64,000 nt of DNA. It comes from Sphingobacterium thalpophilum. GTDB taxonomy: Bacteria > Bacteroidota > Bacteroidia > Sphingobacteriales > Sphingobacteriaceae. The notes under the pieces were generated by a model. That model saw only the letters and a program-made list of their open reading frames with translations, was not told the origin of the DNA and ran no database searches. This document shows, one piece after another, positions 1 to 8,882 of the stretch. The position numbers and the translations under genes were made by a program. Where the stretch lies: the NCBI RefSeq assembly GCF_901482695.1, contig NZ_LR590484.1:5456001-5520000 (forward strand), given 5' to 3'. Position 1 is the first letter of the stretch, and each line of letters opens with the position of its first letter.

Positions 1-441
1 CACAGCACCCATGATCTCGGTAAACCGTCGCCCTTCCAAATAGCTAAAAACCAAACCCCAGACCATTCCCAGTGGAAATCCATTGATAAAAAGAAAAGCG
101 ACATTCCAGGGCCTGGGAAAAAGAGCAAAAGCCAGAAGGGCGCTCCACGAAACACAGATTAAAGTGACTAAATAACGGCCCCTATGGCTGTGTTTGCTCT
201 CCGAAATAAATCGAATACCATAAAATTTAGAGAACAGATAACCGAACATCTGTATAATAACCATAATCACTTTATAGTCTATCCCGAGAACAGACTGATT
301 GGAAAAGCTCGTAGCGGTAAACGATTTCCGGAATGAATACATACTCGTATAACATAAAAATGCTGCTATTGCCAGAAGTATGGCTACAGAACGCTCATCT
401 AATTTGCTTATACGCATTTTTAATTGTTGATTAAACCTCAT
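1..441 (-). CDS. DUF5690-type MFS-like membrane protein, 3' end outside window
   Basis: The reverse strand is open from an ATG at 441 to the window edge (147 codons, no stop), so the C-terminal part lies outside. The visible part starts with a short cytoplasmic head and shows about four hydrophobic segments, then a run FPLGMVWGLVFSYLEGRR ending near residue 138. That pattern resembles the DUF5690 family of Bacteroidota, whose members look like major-facilitator transporters but have no assigned substrate. An in-frame ATG at 417 is an alternative start. A TAnnTTTG-like hexamer (TACTTTTG, reverse strand, 476-483) lies upstream. The family name is from memory of conserved motifs; the substrate is unknown. 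Confidence 0.7.
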   Translation of the reverse strand, partial: MRFNQQLKMRISKLDERSVAILLAIAAFLCYTSMYSFRKSFTATSFSNQSVLGIDYKVIMVIIQMFGYLFSKFYGIRFISESKHSHRGRYLVTLICVSWSALLAFALFPRPWNVAFLFINGFPLGMVWGLVFSYLEGRRFTEIMGAV

Positions 442-631
442 GATCCTGCTATTTAACAGGCTTTTCGCCCGCAATCAAAAGTAAATCATGAGAATTAATA
501 CAGAACTAAACTTTTGTTAAGTATTTATAAACAAATATAAGAAATATGTTTTTGTATATAGAACGGTACGTAAACATCAATGCAGCTGATGGGCTAACAG
601 ACCGTATTTACGCAGGTCATAAATAGCTGGG

Positions 632-1210
632 TCAGCGTTTGTTGTCGAAAAAATAAACGATAAGCATTAAAGCGTTGTCTTTACCGGTATTCCTTGGAGT
701 ATGGGGAAGCCGCCCATTAAAGAATATGGAGTCGCCTTCTTCAAGACGGACTTGCTGATCCTGAAATATATATTCAACCTGGCCTTTAATAATATATTTA
801 TATTCGTAGGCTTCTGTTTCCACTACCGGCCGTTGCGAATTAGGAAGTAGTTCCAAAAGGACGATATCTATGTTCGAACTATCTATTGCTGAACTAAAAA
901 TACGCTTATAAAGAAATCCGTCAGCAGATTCCTTTTCAAAAGGAATATAACTCTCTTTTTTTCGGACAGTGACCGGGCCGGAGTCTAAATCCGAATTAAA
1001 GTCCTTAAAAAATTCGTTCAAGTCGACATTCAGTGCACGGACGATGTTGATCAATACCAATAACGAGGGTATCGTCCGATTATTTTCGATCTGCGATATC
1101 AACCCCTTGCTTACCCCCGCTCTATCGGCAACCTCCTGTATGGTGATGCCTTTAACCTTGCGGATTTCCTTTATTTTATAGCTGATCTTAAATAATGTAT
1201 TATCTTCCAT
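632..1210 (-). CDS. XRE-family transcriptional regulator with C-terminal cupin domain
   Basis: 192 residues from ATG at 1210 (an upstream in-frame TTG at 1222 is less likely). Residues about 8-65 form a Cro/CI-type helix-turn-helix (KGITIQEVADRAGVSKGLISQIE), followed from about residue 115 by a small cupin barrel with the typical EGDSIFFNGRLPHTPRN stretch. Proteins of this build are DNA-binding regulators that sense a small ligand through the cupin. It is divergent from the dioxygenase operon beginning at 1347 with a 136-base gap, which suggests it controls that operon; this is inference. A TACATTTG element on its strand (1220-1227) would give an almost leaderless message. The ligand cannot be read from sequence. 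Confidence 0.9.
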   Translation of the reverse strand: MEDNTLFKISYKIKEIRKVKGITIQEVADRAGVSKGLISQIENNRTIPSLLVLINIVRALNVDLNEFFKDFNSDLDSGPVTVRKKESYIPFEKESADGFLYKRIFSSAIDSSNIDIVLLELLPNSQRPVVETEAYEYKYIIKGQVEYIFQDQQVRLEEGDSIFFNGRLPHTPRNTGKDNALMLIVYFFDNKR

Positions 1211-1346
1211 AATCAATATCAAATGTAAATATTATTTTCTTGAGCGCTGTATTAAGTTTTTTGTGTCGATGTCTTTATTGATCTAGTTCAATGGATTTAC
1301 CGGCGGTCATCCGTAATTTTACATCAGATAAAAAAAATTAAAAGTT

Positions 1347-2279
1347 ATGGACAATTCAATTTTAGGATTGCATCATATTACGGCCATCGCCGATAATGCA
1401 AAAAGAAATCTTGACTTCTACACCAAAGTCTTGGGTCTCCGTTTGGTAAAAAGGACTGTCAATTTTGATGACCCTGGAACGTACCATTTTTATTTCGGAA
1501 ACGAAAAAGGTGAGCCTGGTACGATATTGACGTTCTTTCCTTGGGAGGGAATTGGGCGAGGTGTACAAGGGACTGGTATGGCGACACATATAGGTTATGC
1601 GGTGCCTCCGGGCAGTCTGCCGTTCTGGAAAGACCGTCTCGATACACACCGTGTGGCTTTTGTTGAAAATGAAATCTTCGGGGAGAAACTGATCGAATTT
1701 AAGGATCCGGATGGTTTGCAGTTGCAATTTATTGAGCCCAACATCGAAGACGACAGAAAGGCCTGGACCACAACTGATATTACGAGCCAGCAGGCGTTAA
1801 AAGGCTTCCACAATGTCACGTTATCGCTGAAACGTGCTGACCCTACCTTAAAGGTCCTGACAGACATTTTAGGCTATTCAGTAAGGGAACACGAAAATGA
1901 AAGATACCGGCTGAAGACCGATAGTATCACAACTGCCCATACTGTCGACATTGTTGAAAATCCAGATCTTTCATATGGCAGGAATGCCGGTGGAACCAAT
2001 CACCACGTGGCTTTCCGCGTAAAAGATGACGATATCCTTATGGAATACCGTGAAAAAGTTCTTTCTGCAGGGTTGGATATTACACCTAAAATTAACCGCG
2101 ATTACTTCTTTTCTCTTTATTTCCGTGAACCGGGGGGTGTATTGTTTGAACTCGCGACGGACAATCCCGGATTTACGGTGGATGAGCCGCTGGAAAGCTT
2201 GGGTACAGCGCTCAAACTACCAAAACAATACGAAAGCTACCGTGCACAGATTGAAGAGTCGTTACCAAACATTGATTAA
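1347..2279 (+). CDS. Ring-cleaving dioxygenase of the vicinal-oxygen-chelate (glyoxalase) family, MhqO/MhqA-like
   Basis: 310 residues with two tandem glyoxalase/VOC modules, the usual length for this family. The first module opens with GLHHITAIADN (His at 9/10) and the second carries NHHVAFRV near 218 and FELATDNPG near 267, the spacing expected of the His/Glu metal ligands. Related proteins in Bacillus (MhqA, MhqE, MhqO) act on hydroquinones and catechols and are induced by quinone-like electrophiles. It is the first gene of a tight operon with a small acetyltransferase and a carboxylesterase, the same gene company seen in mhq operons. Exact substrate unknown. The ATG at 1347 follows an AT-rich leader without a Shine-Dalgarno site. 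Confidence 0.88.
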   Translation: MDNSILGLHHITAIADNAKRNLDFYTKVLGLRLVKRTVNFDDPGTYHFYFGNEKGEPGTILTFFPWEGIGRGVQGTGMATHIGYAVPPGSLPFWKDRLDTHRVAFVENEIFGEKLIEFKDPDGLQLQFIEPNIEDDRKAWTTTDITSQQALKGFHNVTLSLKRADPTLKVLTDILGYSVREHENERYRLKTDSITTAHTVDIVENPDLSYGRNAGGTNHHVAFRVKDDDILMEYREKVLSAGLDITPKINRDYFFSLYFREPGGVLFELATDNPGFTVDEPLESLGTALKLPKQYESYRAQIEESLPNID

Positions 2280-2311
2280 ATATTCATTAAACAAGAACAA
2301 ATACACAAAAT

Positions 2312-2611
2312 ATGGAAAGCACAGAGATTGTACTGGATAAAAATCAGCGTGGCGAACTGCAATTATTTTCCGATGGAGCAAAAGCTGGTTTGATGAGCAT
2401 AGCCCTTATCGACGGAAAACTCGTCGTTTATCATACTGAAGTAGACGAAGCATATGAAGGACGTGGATTTGCTAAAATACTATTGGAAAAACTCGTTTCT
2501 TATGCCCGCGAAAACAAGATAATGATCGTGCCCCTCTGCCCTTACGTTAATGCCCAATTTCATCGCCATCCCGACATCTATAAAGATGTATGGTTTAAGA
2601 AAACAATTTAG
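2312..2611 (+). CDS. Small GNAT-type N-acetyltransferase (YidJ/NATD1-like)
   Basis: 99 residues, the size of the minimal GCN5-related N-acetyltransferase domain. The centre has the acetyl-CoA binding stretch DEAYEGRGFAKILLEKLVSYAREN (residues about 49-72, seen here in part) followed by IVPLCPYVNAQFHRHPD, which matches the small YidJ/NATD1-type group rather than the larger antibiotic or ribosomal-protein acetyltransferases. It lies 32 bases after the dioxygenase and 11 bases before the esterase, so it is almost certainly co-transcribed. The acetyl acceptor is unknown for this group. Confidence 0.85.
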   Translation: MESTEIVLDKNQRGELQLFSDGAKAGLMSIALIDGKLVVYHTEVDEAYEGRGFAKILLEKLVSYARENKIMIVPLCPYVNAQFHRHPDIYKDVWFKKTI

Positions 2612-2622
2612 AAACAAATATT

Positions 2623-3243
2623 ATGAGTCATTTGGTTAATATCATAACAGCTGGACAAGCTCTGGAAAAAGCAAAGAAAGTACTGATTATGGTTCATGGA
2701 CGTGGTGGTACCGCGACGGAAATCTTGCATTTGTCTACTTATCTAAAAGTGGATGGTTACGCACTTTTAGCGCCGCAGGCAGCTAATTATACGTGGTATC
2801 CTTATTCATTTATGGCTGCCAGGGAACGCAACGAACCTTGGCTGACCTCGGCAATTCAGGTCCTTGCGGATACAGTACAGCAGGCTCAGGACAACGGAGT
2901 AAAAACAGAAAATATCTACTTTTTTGGTTTCTCGCAGGGTGCCTGCCTGATTCTTGAATATTTAGCACAGCATGCCAATCGTTATGGTGGAGCGGCTGCA
3001 ATTATTGGAGGCCTGATCGGCGAGGAAATTGATACCAGCAAGTATCAGGGTGATTTCGGGCAGATGCCGCTGTTTATCGGTACAAGCGATCCTGATCCAC
3101 ATGTACCATTACAACGTGTCCAGGCCTCCGTTGCCATACTAAAAAATATGAATGCAAACGTGCAGCTGTCCATATATCCCAACTTTGAGCACTCAGTCAA
3201 TCAGGACGAAATCGCTATCGCCAATACATTTGTCTTTGGATAG
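2623..3243 (+). CDS. Alpha/beta-hydrolase, phospholipase/carboxylesterase family (MhqD/YpfH-like)
   Basis: 206 residues, a single alpha/beta-hydrolase fold. The oxyanion strand is VLIMVHGRGGTATE (20-33), the nucleophile sits in GFSQGACLI near residue 105, the acid is probably in GTSDPDPHVP near 152-157, and the His in FEHSVNQDE near 190. This matches the phospholipase/carboxylesterase (Abhydrolase_2) group, which in Bacillus includes MhqD of the quinone-response operon. Third gene of the 1347-3243 operon. A cytosolic esterase clearing ring-cleavage or lactone products is a reasonable inference; no substrate can be read. Confidence 0.87.
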   Translation: MSHLVNIITAGQALEKAKKVLIMVHGRGGTATEILHLSTYLKVDGYALLAPQAANYTWYPYSFMAARERNEPWLTSAIQVLADTVQQAQDNGVKTENIYFFGFSQGACLILEYLAQHANRYGGAAAIIGGLIGEEIDTSKYQGDFGQMPLFIGTSDPDPHVPLQRVQASVAILKNMNANVQLSIYPNFEHSVNQDEIAIANTFVFG

Positions 3244-3270
3244 CTTCTGCCCTACATCCGTTCTCCATGG

Positions 3271-4557
3271 CTATATTTTAGGGTATTTGTAACCGTTATG
3301 GTATACTGCTGCCAAATATCTGTTTGCATTGGAGTCTGTAAAACGCTGCTTGCCCTGATCCCAGTAAAGCTTCTGTCCAGTCCGGAAAGCAATGTTGCCC
3401 ATCTGCGAGAAAATCGCGATGTGTGCTCCTGCTTCGATCGGAGCATGTAATAATTGTGGGTTTCGTTGTCGAATAGCTTCTACGAAGTTTGCCATATGTC
3501 TTTCCAGCCCATTGTCAGATGCAGGTTGGAAAGGCAGTGCTTCCATGCGCCCCTTTTCTGGAATCACCTCCCAGCCGGATCGATTTAATACCAGTGTACC
3601 ATTGTTGCCTATAAATGCAACACCATGATTACGGCCGTAGGGGCCCAGATCAATTCCTTTTGCATGCTCCCACTGGATATTAAAACCGTCAAATTCGTAG
3701 ACTGCAGTCATGGTGTCGGGCGTTTCGCCGGCATCGTCAGGAAACGCAAACTTACCGCCCGATGCCATCACGGATTTTGGGTCTGACACTTTCATCCCCA
3801 GTAGCGCGTAATCCAGCATATGCACGCCCCAATCGGTCATCAATCCACCCGCATAATCCCAAAACCATCGAAAATTAAAGTGAAAGCGGTTGACATTAAA
3901 CGGCTTCTTTACTGCCGGACCCAGCCAGTCCGCATAATGCACTCCACTAGGTACAGCTGTATCGGGTTGCACTGGAATGCTGTTTTTCCAGCCCAAATAC
4001 GACCAGGCCTTGACCAACCGTATTTTACCCAACTTACCGGAATGCACAAAATCAATCGCATCTTTAAAATGCTGCTGGCTCCGCTGCCATTGTCCCACTT
4101 GCACAATGGCATTATTTTTCTTTGCCACCTGCACCATCACCTGACATTCCCGGACAGAATTGCCGATAGGCTTCTCCACATAGACATGCTTTCCCGCCTC
4201 AACAGCATCTACCATCTGCAGACAATGCCAGTGATCAGGCGTTGCAATAATAACTGCGTCTACATCCGAACTGGCCAGCAACTGTTTATAATCGAGGTAA
4301 GTGGCGACAACCATATTTCGTTCTTGTAACTCTCGGGCCCTTTTATTCAAGACGGTCTCATCTATATCACAAAGAGCCGTACATACAATATTATTTTGCT
4401 TCAACAGCGCATTCAGGTCAGACCATCCCATGCCATTGACACCAATGACCCCAACACGGATTGGCTGATCAGACAACTGAGACGCCCGGGTGCTGGAGAA
4501 GAATGATGCGGCTGCTAAAATACTGGAAGTACGGATAAAATCTTTTCTATTCATCAT
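3271..4557 (-). CDS. Gfo/Idh/MocA-family oxidoreductase with signal sequence
   Basis: 428 residues from the ATG at 4557 (a second ATG follows at 4554). The head NRKDFIRTSSILAAASFF is a secretion signal that resembles a Tat signal but has no twin arginine. Next comes a Rossmann fold (IRVGVIGVNGMGWSD, GxGxxG-like) and the family hallmark EKPIGNSVRECQ, followed by a C-terminal alpha/beta domain with HFNFRWFWDYAGGLMTDWGVHMLD. Such secreted NAD(P)-dependent sugar or inositol dehydrogenase-like proteins are numerous in Bacteroidota and usually act on carbohydrates. It is convergent with the hydrolase ending at 3243, with only 27 bases between. Substrate unknown. Confidence 0.88.
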   Translation of the reverse strand: MMNRKDFIRTSSILAAASFFSSTRASQLSDQPIRVGVIGVNGMGWSDLNALLKQNNIVCTALCDIDETVLNKRARELQERNMVVATYLDYKQLLASSDVDAVIIATPDHWHCLQMVDAVEAGKHVYVEKPIGNSVRECQVMVQVAKKNNAIVQVGQWQRSQQHFKDAIDFVHSGKLGKIRLVKAWSYLGWKNSIPVQPDTAVPSGVHYADWLGPAVKKPFNVNRFHFNFRWFWDYAGGLMTDWGVHMLDYALLGMKVSDPKSVMASGGKFAFPDDAGETPDTMTAVYEFDGFNIQWEHAKGIDLGPYGRNHGVAFIGNNGTLVLNRSGWEVIPEKGRMEALPFQPASDNGLERHMANFVEAIRQRNPQLLHAPIEAGAHIAIFSQMGNIAFRTGQKLYWDQGKQRFTDSNANRYLAAVYHNGYKYPKI

Positions 4558-4870
4558 ATACGGGTTTAAGTACACTTGGTTTTGCTGATGATGAAAATAC
4601 AAAAATCAATTAAGGCATGCATACAATGATTGTAAAATATATATAGACATTATAAAAAGGTGTTTAGATAAGCGGTTACCCTCACTGTTACATGGCATAC
4701 ATGATTTACCAGGTGCCTCCCTCATGCATCAATAGAAATAGCCACTTAAAGGGCTTTGAACGACTATTATTGTTGACAAAACGTCATCATAAAAAAAACT
4801 TGACGATTTACGAAAAAAAAACACGATTACTCATTTATTATACCTACCTTGCGACACTTAATTAAAAATA
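4558..4870. other. 313-base intergenic region before the cold-shock gene
   Basis: Divergent region between the MocA-type gene and the cold-shock gene. It is AT-rich with several A tracts. I see a weak inverted repeat (cgtca at 4771-4775, tgacg at 4801-4805) and a TACCTTGC element at 4845-4852 close to, but not matching, the TAnnTTTG promoter box. Cold-shock genes often have structured 5' leaders, but I cannot define one here. No ORF is supported. Confidence 0.4.
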
Positions 4871-5062
4871 ATGAATACAGGTAAAATTAAATTTTTCAAT
4901 GAAACTAAAGGTTTTGGTTTTATTACACCAGAAGACGGTAGTGCAGACGTTTTCGTACACGTTTCTGCGCTTAAGAACCAAGTAACTGAAGGTGACGTTG
5001 TTACTTATGATGTAGAAAGAACTCCAAAAGGAATCAACGCTACAAATGTAAAATTGGCGTAA
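4871..5062 (+). CDS. Cold-shock domain protein (CspA family)
   Basis: 63 residues, a complete single cold-shock domain. It carries the two RNA-binding motifs, KGFGFI (RNP1, residues 14-19) and VFVHVSAL (RNP2, 27-34), and ends at the fifth strand. Such proteins bind single-stranded RNA and DNA and melt RNA structure, especially after a temperature drop. The next gene, 191 bases downstream on the same strand, is a DEAD-box RNA helicase, a partnership often found in Bacteroidota and consistent with joint RNA unfolding. AT-rich sequence rather than a Shine-Dalgarno site precedes the ATG. Confidence 0.97.
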   Translation: MNTGKIKFFNETKGFGFITPEDGSADVFVHVSALKNQVTEGDVVTYDVERTPKGINATNVKLA

Positions 5063-5253
5063 TCCAAAAAATACACTTTCTTGTTAATGGGGTAATTCTT
5101 ACTGATTTATCCCATTTCTTTTACATATTCATCCCTTGTTATTTCCTGTTTGTTTGCTTCCATCACTGCATGATAGATTTCTGAACAGTTATGAACCGCT
5201 TCAACGAAAGTAAATCAAGGTGTATTTAAGCATAATTTCCCAGTTACATTTTA

Positions 5254-6381
5254 ATGGAATTCAAACAACTTAATCTGATCTCCCCACTTTTAAAGGCAGT
5301 CGCCGAAACGGGATATACTACGCCGACTGCTATTCAGCAAAAGGCTATTCCGGTCATTTTGGACGGAAAAGATCTCATCGGATGCGCACAGACGGGCACT
5401 GGAAAGACAGCGGCTTTTGCGTTGCCCTTATTGCAACGCCTGGCCGAAAAGAAGACGGGCATTGGTAAACAAGTACCTATCAGAGCGCTTATCTTAACGC
5501 CGACACGTGAACTGGCAATACAGATTGGCGACAATATAAATCTATACCGTAAATACCTGAGTCTCCAATACTGTACCATCTTTGGCGGTGTGAATCAGGA
5601 CAAACAGGTTAAAGAAATAAAAAGGGGGGTCGACATCCTTGTTGCTACTCCAGGCCGTTTATTGGACCTCATGAACCAAAAACTGGTTTTTATTGATAAG
5701 ATTGAGCTGCTGATCCTTGACGAGGCCGACAACATGCTGGACATGGGCTTTATCCACGATATCAAAAAGATTCTCGCTAAAGTTCCCGAAAAACGCCAGA
5801 CTTTATTTTTCTCTGCCACAATGCCTCCAAATATTCGCAAATTTGCACAGGGCATACTCCATAAACCGGTTGAAGTAGATGTGACACCAGTCAGCTCCAC
5901 CGCAGAGAAGGTAAATCAATGTGTCTACTTCATCGAGAAAAAAGAGAAAATCAAATTGCTGACCAGCCTTCTTAAACAGAAGAAACATGAACGCACAATT
6001 GTATTTTCCCGAACCAAACATGGGGCTGATAAAATCGTCAAGCTCTTGGCAAAAAATGGTCTTCGAGCTGCTGCCATTCACGGAAATAAATCGCAAAATG
6101 CCAGACAAAGGGCACTGGGCGAATTTAAGGAAAGTCGTATTAAAATACTGATTGCCACCGATATTGCGGCACGTGGCATTGATATAGAACAGTTACCGCT
6201 AGTCATCAACTACGACCTCCCCAATGTTCCCGAAACCTATGTGCACCGTATTGGCCGCACGGGCAGAGCGGGTATGGAAGGTCAGGCGATTTCTTTTTGT
6301 GATGTGGAAGAAAGAACTTACCTGAGCGATATTGAGAAATTAATCGGACTGAAGATAAAGGTGGACAAGATCTCAACATAG
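5254..6381 (+). CDS. DEAD-box ATP-dependent RNA helicase (RhlE-like core)
   Basis: 375 residues with the full helicase motif set in order: Q motif (GYTTPTAIQQKAIP, 20-33), motif I AQTGTGKT (near 48), PTRELA (near 87), TPGRLLD (near 133), DEAD (near 155), SAT (near 188) and HRIGRTGRAG (near 332). The protein stops soon after the second RecA domain and lacks the long basic tail of many RhlE or CsdA proteins, so it is essentially a bare core. Probable role: ATP-driven unwinding of structured RNA or ribosome assembly intermediates, perhaps with the neighbouring cold-shock protein. A strong hairpin at 6390-6438 follows. Confidence 0.95.
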   Translation: MEFKQLNLISPLLKAVAETGYTTPTAIQQKAIPVILDGKDLIGCAQTGTGKTAAFALPLLQRLAEKKTGIGKQVPIRALILTPTRELAIQIGDNINLYRKYLSLQYCTIFGGVNQDKQVKEIKRGVDILVATPGRLLDLMNQKLVFIDKIELLILDEADNMLDMGFIHDIKKILAKVPEKRQTLFFSATMPPNIRKFAQGILHKPVEVDVTPVSSTAEKVNQCVYFIEKKEKIKLLTSLLKQKKHERTIVFSRTKHGADKIVKLLAKNGLRAAAIHGNKSQNARQRALGEFKESRIKILIATDIAARGIDIEQLPLVINYDLPNVPETYVHRIGRTGRAGMEGQAISFCDVEERTYLSDIEKLIGLKIKVDKIST

Positions 6382-6389
6382 CCAATTCC

Positions 6390-6438
6390 TTTATCGTCGT
6401 CAGGTCGAAATATTCTATTTCGACCTGACGACGATAAA
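6390..6438. terminator. Bidirectional terminator with perfect 23-bp stem
   Basis: The arms 6390-6412 and 6416-6438 are perfectly complementary with a three-base loop. The stem ends in AAA/TTT on each side, so it can act as an intrinsic terminator in both directions. It sits exactly between the convergent helicase (stop at 6381) and antiporter (stop at 6441) genes. Confidence 0.88.
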
Positions 6439-6440
6439 CA

Positions 6441-8711
6441 CTATTTTTTCCGGTCCGCCACCAACAGGGTCGACGGTGTAAGCGGTAGCCAATCTACCTT
6501 TTTATTGACTATTTTATGCCAGCAGGGCAAACTCATTAACATAAGATCCTGTTGTGCCCATAGTTCCGCCCCTAACTTTTTAACGTCCACTACCGTCAGA
6601 TGATTGGGCACAAGCTGCTCGATCTGACGAAGTTTTTCTCTAAAGGCTTCTTGCTTGCGCAATAACTGCTCACAATCCCATACGATCACCTGCGCGTCCG
6701 AGTGATGAATTAGCCGCCGTATAATAGCGCACAAGAATTCATCGTCTTTCAACAAAACAGGAACAATGATGCGCTGAGCTTTCACAAAATTTTTATCGAT
6801 CAGAATGCCCACCATAGCATTGACCCTCGCATTGATCTGCTGATTCCTGTCAAATGTTGAAAAAGGAGATTCAGCATTTGCTACCGTATGCAAAAGTTTT
6901 TCTGGATTAATGATACGTGACGTAAAGTCTAAAAAGCGCCCTAATAGGCTGCCCCCATAAATCGACTCGCTCACCCCCAATAAGAGTAGATCTTGCTCCC
7001 TCTCGTTGGAAGTCTGCACAATTTCACGATCAATATCACTGGATATCTTAAAAACTGTCCGTATAGGCTGTTCCAGATGCTGCGCAGTCCGTTTTATCTC
7101 ACGGAAACTATCCTGCTCCTGAGTTTCGACTTCGTAATGTCGAAGCTCATTTGACGGTTCAATATGAAGAGCAGTGATTTCAGCAGTATGTTTGGATTTC
7201 GCGGTAAGCGCATTTGCTAGATAAAGGAGTGAGATGCCGGTATTGCTCTTCGCAAAAGAAAGCAATATTTTAAACTTGGATTTTGTCTGTATTTCCTGCT
7301 CCAGCGACCGCTTTTTTGGCCGAAATACATAATGGATCAGATCTAATGAAGGACCTGTCATAAATGTGGTTACCAGCGCCATCACCACCATCATCGAGAA
7401 AAGCTCAGCGCTCAGAACCCCAAGGTCATAACCGATGTTTAACACGATGAGCTCCATCAGTCCCCTGGTATTCATCAGCGCACCAATGCTCAGACTATCC
7501 TTCCAGTTCTGGCCTACAAATCGGGCTGCCAAGGCACTGCCTGCAAATTTTCCGATCACCGCCACCAGAATAATCAAGCTTGTAATCAACCACAAATCAG
7601 GATCATTCAATAGCCCGATCTGCGTACGCAGTCCGGTATAAACAAAAAACAACGGCAACAGCAATAAGGTAGAGACATCTTCAATTTTTTCAATAAACGC
7701 AGTCCTAAAACGGCTATTTTCAGGCATGATCGCTCCTGCCATAAAAGCACCGAACAATGCATGTATTCCGAGTATCTCCGTTGTATAAGCGGAAAACAAC
7801 AGAACGATAAAGAATATCGCAACGACCGATTTGCTCAGTCCTTCCCGAGTGCCTTTTAACTCACCCACACGCATCAGAAATGGACGTACAATTTTAATCA
7901 TTAACAGGACATAACCTATGGACAACCCAATGGTATACAATGCGCTGGCGAAATTTCCGGCCTTTACAATTGCAATGACGACCGCCAAAATACACCAGGC
8001 GGTAATATCGTCAGCAGCGGCACAGGTGATCACCATAGCCCCAAGCTTACTTTTCTGCAATCCCCGCTCCTGTACTATCCTTGCAAGAACCGGGAAGGCC
8101 GTTATACTCATCGAAATACCAATAAACAAGCTGTATGACAGAAACTCCACATTAGCTGGAGCGTGATGCTGATAAAGAAAATAAGCGAGTGAAATGCCTA
8201 AAGTGAAGGGAATAACAATGCTCGCATGGGATATCACTACAGCATCGTGAGCCTTATTTCTGAGCACATTTAGATCGAGTTCCATACCGATAATGAACAT
8301 AAAGAGAATCAACCCGATCTGACTCAGAAATTGAAGATTGTTGAGTGACACTGCAGGGAAGAGCGTTTGCGACAACTCTGGGAAATATAGACCCAACAAA
8401 GAGGGACCAAGAATAATTCCGGCAAGCATTTCTCCTATGACGACAGGCTGTTTGATTTTGATACATATCCAGCCCATAATGCGAGCTGCTATGATTATTG
8501 TTACAATCTGTGCCAACAGGATAGCCAAAGGATGGCCAAAGCTGTGGATCAGCGTCAACCTAAAATCTTCCCAGGCACCATGGCTCAGCTTTGTTCCGAC
8601 GGGCATTTCCTGATGCTGCAATCGTACTCCCAAGTGGACGACCCAATACATGACAGTTAGCAAGGAGCCAATTAACGCCACATAAAAAATCGTATTTCTG
8701 TGTTTCTTCAT
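6441..8711 (-). CDS. Cation:proton antiporter, CPA2 family, with C-terminal cytoplasmic domain
   Basis: 756 residues from ATG at 8711 (an in-frame GTG at 8720 is less likely). After one N-terminal hydrophobic segment (about 8-25) there is a Na_H_Exchanger membrane domain of roughly a dozen segments (about 50-450), including GEMLAGIILGPSLLG, the AAADDITAW motif near 235 typical of CPA2 transporters, and GAFMAGAIMPEN. The last 270 residues are soluble and resemble a pair of universal-stress-protein-like folds. It would exchange Na+ or K+ for H+ across the inner membrane; ion choice cannot be read. Convergent with the helicase gene. Confidence 0.93.
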   Translation of the reverse strand: MKKHRNTIFYVALIGSLLTVMYWVVHLGVRLQHQEMPVGTKLSHGAWEDFRLTLIHSFGHPLAILLAQIVTIIIAARIMGWICIKIKQPVVIGEMLAGIILGPSLLGLYFPELSQTLFPAVSLNNLQFLSQIGLILFMFIIGMELDLNVLRNKAHDAVVISHASIVIPFTLGISLAYFLYQHHAPANVEFLSYSLFIGISMSITAFPVLARIVQERGLQKSKLGAMVITCAAADDITAWCILAVVIAIVKAGNFASALYTIGLSIGYVLLMIKIVRPFLMRVGELKGTREGLSKSVVAIFFIVLLFSAYTTEILGIHALFGAFMAGAIMPENSRFRTAFIEKIEDVSTLLLLPLFFVYTGLRTQIGLLNDPDLWLITSLIILVAVIGKFAGSALAARFVGQNWKDSLSIGALMNTRGLMELIVLNIGYDLGVLSAELFSMMVVMALVTTFMTGPSLDLIHYVFRPKKRSLEQEIQTKSKFKILLSFAKSNTGISLLYLANALTAKSKHTAEITALHIEPSNELRHYEVETQEQDSFREIKRTAQHLEQPIRTVFKISSDIDREIVQTSNEREQDLLLLGVSESIYGGSLLGRFLDFTSRIINPEKLLHTVANAESPFSTFDRNQQINARVNAMVGILIDKNFVKAQRIIVPVLLKDDEFLCAIIRRLIHHSDAQVIVWDCEQLLRKQEAFREKLRQIEQLVPNHLTVVDVKKLGAELWAQQDLMLMSLPCWHKIVNKKVDWLPLTPSTLLVADRKK

Positions 8712-8882
8712 CTTCGTCACAGTTCAATAAATACTGAATTAACTCTTTTTGCAGCTACCGTAAGACGATCTGTCATACCGCAGATCCAATAGCTATAGCA
8801 AAAATATGATTCTGCATGCGCTTTAAAACCTGCTTGCCATCGTGGAAACTAAAATATGTAATGAACTAAGGTAATTTTGTAA

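Noticed and set aside
1362..1867. Several reverse-strand frames opposite the ring-cleaving dioxygenase
   Set aside because: They lie fully inside a well-supported gene and have no family resemblance; they are shadows of its codon pattern.
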